Below are positions 62,609-64,000 of a stretch of DNA of 64,000 nt, piece after piece. Position numbers and translations under genes: made by a program. The notes below the pieces were generated by a model. The model was not told where the DNA came from and searched no databases. It saw only the letters and a program-made list of their open reading frames with translations. Source of the stretch: an uncultured Clostridia bacterium. Lineage in GTDB: Bacteria > Bacillota > Clostridia > Oscillospirales > Ruminococcaceae. The stretch's first letter is position 1. Each line of letters begins with the position of its first letter. The stretch is from contig CANQPX010000007.1 in assembly GCA_947625915.1 (NCBI GenBank), positions 1 to 64,000 of the forward strand, given 5' to 3'.

Positions 62609-63030
62609 AATATATTTCCTTTCATGTTTTTTATTAAATATTTAATTGTGATCTTACATGAATAAAGCCATTCGCCGCTGTCGCTGACGCTTTTTAAAAC
62701 AGGCATTTCCGAAACGGAGACTGAACGTATCTCACACTCATTTCCCGAGGAAATTTCCCTTATATCCGCTTTCTGAAGCGTGCTGCAAATTTCATGCAAA
62801 CGCGACGCCGCGGCAAATTGGTCTTTATTTTTTATCAGTATTTCAAGCTCTGTTTCATATACGATCGAGCCGTCAAGATACTGTTTTGAAGTTTTTCCGC
62901 CTGCAAAAGATACTGCCGTATCTTCTGCTGCGGCAGGAAGCCCGATCCTGTTTATTTTTGCGATATCGGAAATGTTTTCTATTATTTCCGTTTGTACTGA
63001 AACGGCAGCCCGACTGTTTTGTGCAGGCAT
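62605..63030 (-). CDS. Phage tail-completion / minor capsid-type protein
   Basis: A 141 aa protein (GGKTSKQYLDGSIVYETELEILIKNKDQ) in the usual position before the tail tube gene. Name inferred from position and general shape. Confidence 0.6.
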   Translation of the reverse strand: MPAQNSRAAVSVQTEIIENISDIAKINRIGLPAAAEDTAVSFAGGKTSKQYLDGSIVYETELEILIKNKDQFAAASRLHEICSTLQKADIREISSGNECEIRSVSVSEMPVLKSVSDSGEWLYSCKITIKYLIKNMKGNIL

Positions 63031-63066
63031 ATTATCACCTTCTTTTTCGGTTTATTTATTGATCTT

Positions 63067-63438
63067 TTACACCAATCCCACTTCATAATGGTGTATTTTT
63101 TCACTGTCTGCATAAAGCGGTTCGATCGTTTTTACGGTAAATCTTTTTCCGCCGAATTTTATTTGCTGTATATTAACGGTCTTGCCGTTCAGGATATCGC
63201 TTTTAAGTGCAAATTTTGCATCTTTCGGGGAACTGTTTTTGCAGTCAAAAAACAATGTTGCCGCAAGTTCATGATCTGTCCCGTAATTATCGGTACTGCT
63301 TTTTTCGGAATATTCTATCCTTACATTTCTGAGGAAAATTTTTTCTTCTTCTGCAGAATTTCCCCATTTATCGGGATCAAATTTTGTGATCAATTCCGCC
63401 GAATGGATAAGTAATTTTTTAGGTATCTGACTTATCAT
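63067..63438 (-). CDS. Phage head-closure / minor capsid-type protein
   Basis: A 123 aa beta-rich protein (ATLFFDCKNSSPKDAKFALKSDILNGKTVNIQQIKFGG) overlapping the connector gene by 4 bp. Resembles head-tail stopper proteins in size and place; motif evidence is limited. Confidence 0.6.
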   Translation of the reverse strand: MISQIPKKLLIHSAELITKFDPDKWGNSAEEEKIFLRNVRIEYSEKSSTDNYGTDHELAATLFFDCKNSSPKDAKFALKSDILNGKTVNIQQIKFGGKRFTVKTIEPLYADSEKIHHYEVGLV

Positions 63439-63845
63439 TTCACATCAACTCCGCGATATAAAACTCCTATTGCTTCAAGATATGCAAGCGTATCCGAAGA
63501 GACTTTTCCTGAAGATCCCGCTGTTATTCCGACGGTTGAAGAATTGCCGGAACTGTTTTTGTTCATGCTGAATTTACCTATGGAAAATCCCGCGCCGGAA
63601 GAAATATTTCCGCCTGCAAAGCTTTCTATCCCGCCGTTCATTTCCATAAATTCGGCTTGCGCGCAAACGGCTTTTTTAATATTTTCCTGCATAAAGTAAG
63701 GAAGTTTTTCGATATCGTCAAGAGTGTAAATGCAATTTTGTCTGACGATATCCGAAGCGCGTTCAAGAATTGTTTTCAGGTCGTCATCTTCGATCTTAAC
63801 GCCCTTATAAATATTGTTATAATAATCTTCGTCAACAAGCGGCAA
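63435..63845 (-). CDS. Phage head-tail connector protein
   Basis: A 136-139 aa helical protein (DDDLKTILERASDIVRQNCIYTLDDIEKLPYFMQENIKKAVCAQAEFME) with a Gly/Ser-rich loop, like gp6-type connectors. TTG 63845 has AGAGGTG at proper distance; the track GTG at 63854 lies on that site. Confidence 0.7.
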   Translation of the reverse strand: MPLVDEDYYNNIYKGVKIEDDDLKTILERASDIVRQNCIYTLDDIEKLPYFMQENIKKAVCAQAEFMEMNGGIESFAGGNISSGAGFSIGKFSMNKNSSGNSSTVGITAGSSGKVSSDTLAYLEAIGVLYRGVDVK

Positions 63846-63872
63846 ATTTTTCACCTCTTTCTTAAAAATAAA

Positions 63873-63889
63873 AAAGGCGCAAAGCCTTT
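63873..63889 (-). terminator. Terminator between phage capsid-side and connector genes
   Basis: Minus-strand AAAGGC and GCCTTT stem followed by TTTTTATTTTT. Confidence 0.75.
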
Positions 63890-63927
63890 AAACAGACTTT
63901 ACACCTTTAAGAATATATGATTTTTGT

Positions 63928-64000
63928 TTACTGCTGATCGTCCTGAGATACAGTAGGATTTGCTGCCGTTTCAATATACTTGATAATTTCAATTATTTTT
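63928..64000 (-). CDS. 3' end of an upstream phage gene (partial)
   Basis: Only the last 24 codons are in the window (IIEIIKYIETAANPTVSQDDQQ then TAA). Lying upstream of the head-tail connector, it is probably a capsid-related gene, but nothing else supports that. Confidence 0.45.
   Translation of the reverse strand, partial: KIIEIIKYIETAANPTVSQDDQQ

Overview
The window looks like a chromosomal segment of a spore-forming, low-to-moderate GC Firmicute of the class Clostridia, most likely a Ruminococcus-like member of the Oscillospiraceae. The grounds are a complete spoIIIA operon, an alpha/beta-type small acid-soluble spore protein, strong Shine-Dalgarno sites, consensus SigA promoters with 17-base spacers, and typical clostridial gene neighbourhoods such as nusB-xseA-xseB-ispA-dxs-tlyA-nadK-argR-recN. 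No rRNA, tRNA, CRISPR array or integrase was seen.

Layout. 1-360: right end of a noncoding repeat element. 361-4711: DUF512 radical-SAM-like protein, der, plsY, gpsA. 4712-5174: hairpin array and a terminator. 5175-11144: spoIIIAA-AH, split between AE and AF by a ~1.1 kb noncoding inverted-repeat element. 11145-22553: Asp23-like gene, nusB, a TsaD paralog, xseA, xseB, ispA, a DUF212 protein, dxs, tlyA, nadK, argR, recN and a radical SAM protein. 22590-23904: apgM. 23890-24935: a second full copy of the noncoding element. 24943-25587: PIN toxin-antitoxin pair. 25947-29900: cdaA, cdaR and an FAD oxidoreductase. 29921-32661: zeta-toxin-like pair, SASP, and a cysteine desulfurase-like enzyme with a DUF3343 protein. 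32824-37759: two dynamin-like GTPases flanking a degenerate M48-like protein. 37860-42067: dapB, dapA, a RelB/YafQ pair, a GNAT gene, and asd behind a lysine riboswitch. 42122-46744: tgt, a barstar-QueA fusion, a barnase-like lipoprotein, rsmI and a tRNA/rRNA methyltransferase. 46746-49218: a Trk/Ktr potassium channel subunit with a structured leader, and a degenerate SGNH protein. 49217-56083: type II topoisomerase pair with an unknown gene between them, a propeller-like protein and prmA. 56201-57003: a degenerate phosphoribosyltransferase. 57010-64000: phage tail, head-completion and lysis genes that run off the window edge.

How genes work together. The spoIIIA products form the channel between mother cell and forespore. 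plsY and gpsA feed phospholipid synthesis. ispA and dxs serve isoprenoid synthesis. CdaA makes c-di-AMP, with CdaR as its regulator. asd, dapA and dapB are lysine and diaminopimelate genes, and asd sits behind a lysine riboswitch. tgt and queA make queuosine in tRNA.

The most unusual items are: (1) a complete barnase-like RNase lipoprotein next to a barstar domain fused in frame to QueA; (2) a dynamin / pseudo-M48 / dynamin operon; (3) noncoding ~1 kb nested inverted-repeat elements whose ~300 bp cores lie in opposite orientation while the arms keep theirs; (4) an RF2-like CUU-UAG-C site that may join two phage tail ORFs by +1 frameshifting, in a tail module with no long tape-measure gene. 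All functional assignments rest on motifs read by eye; no database search was possible.
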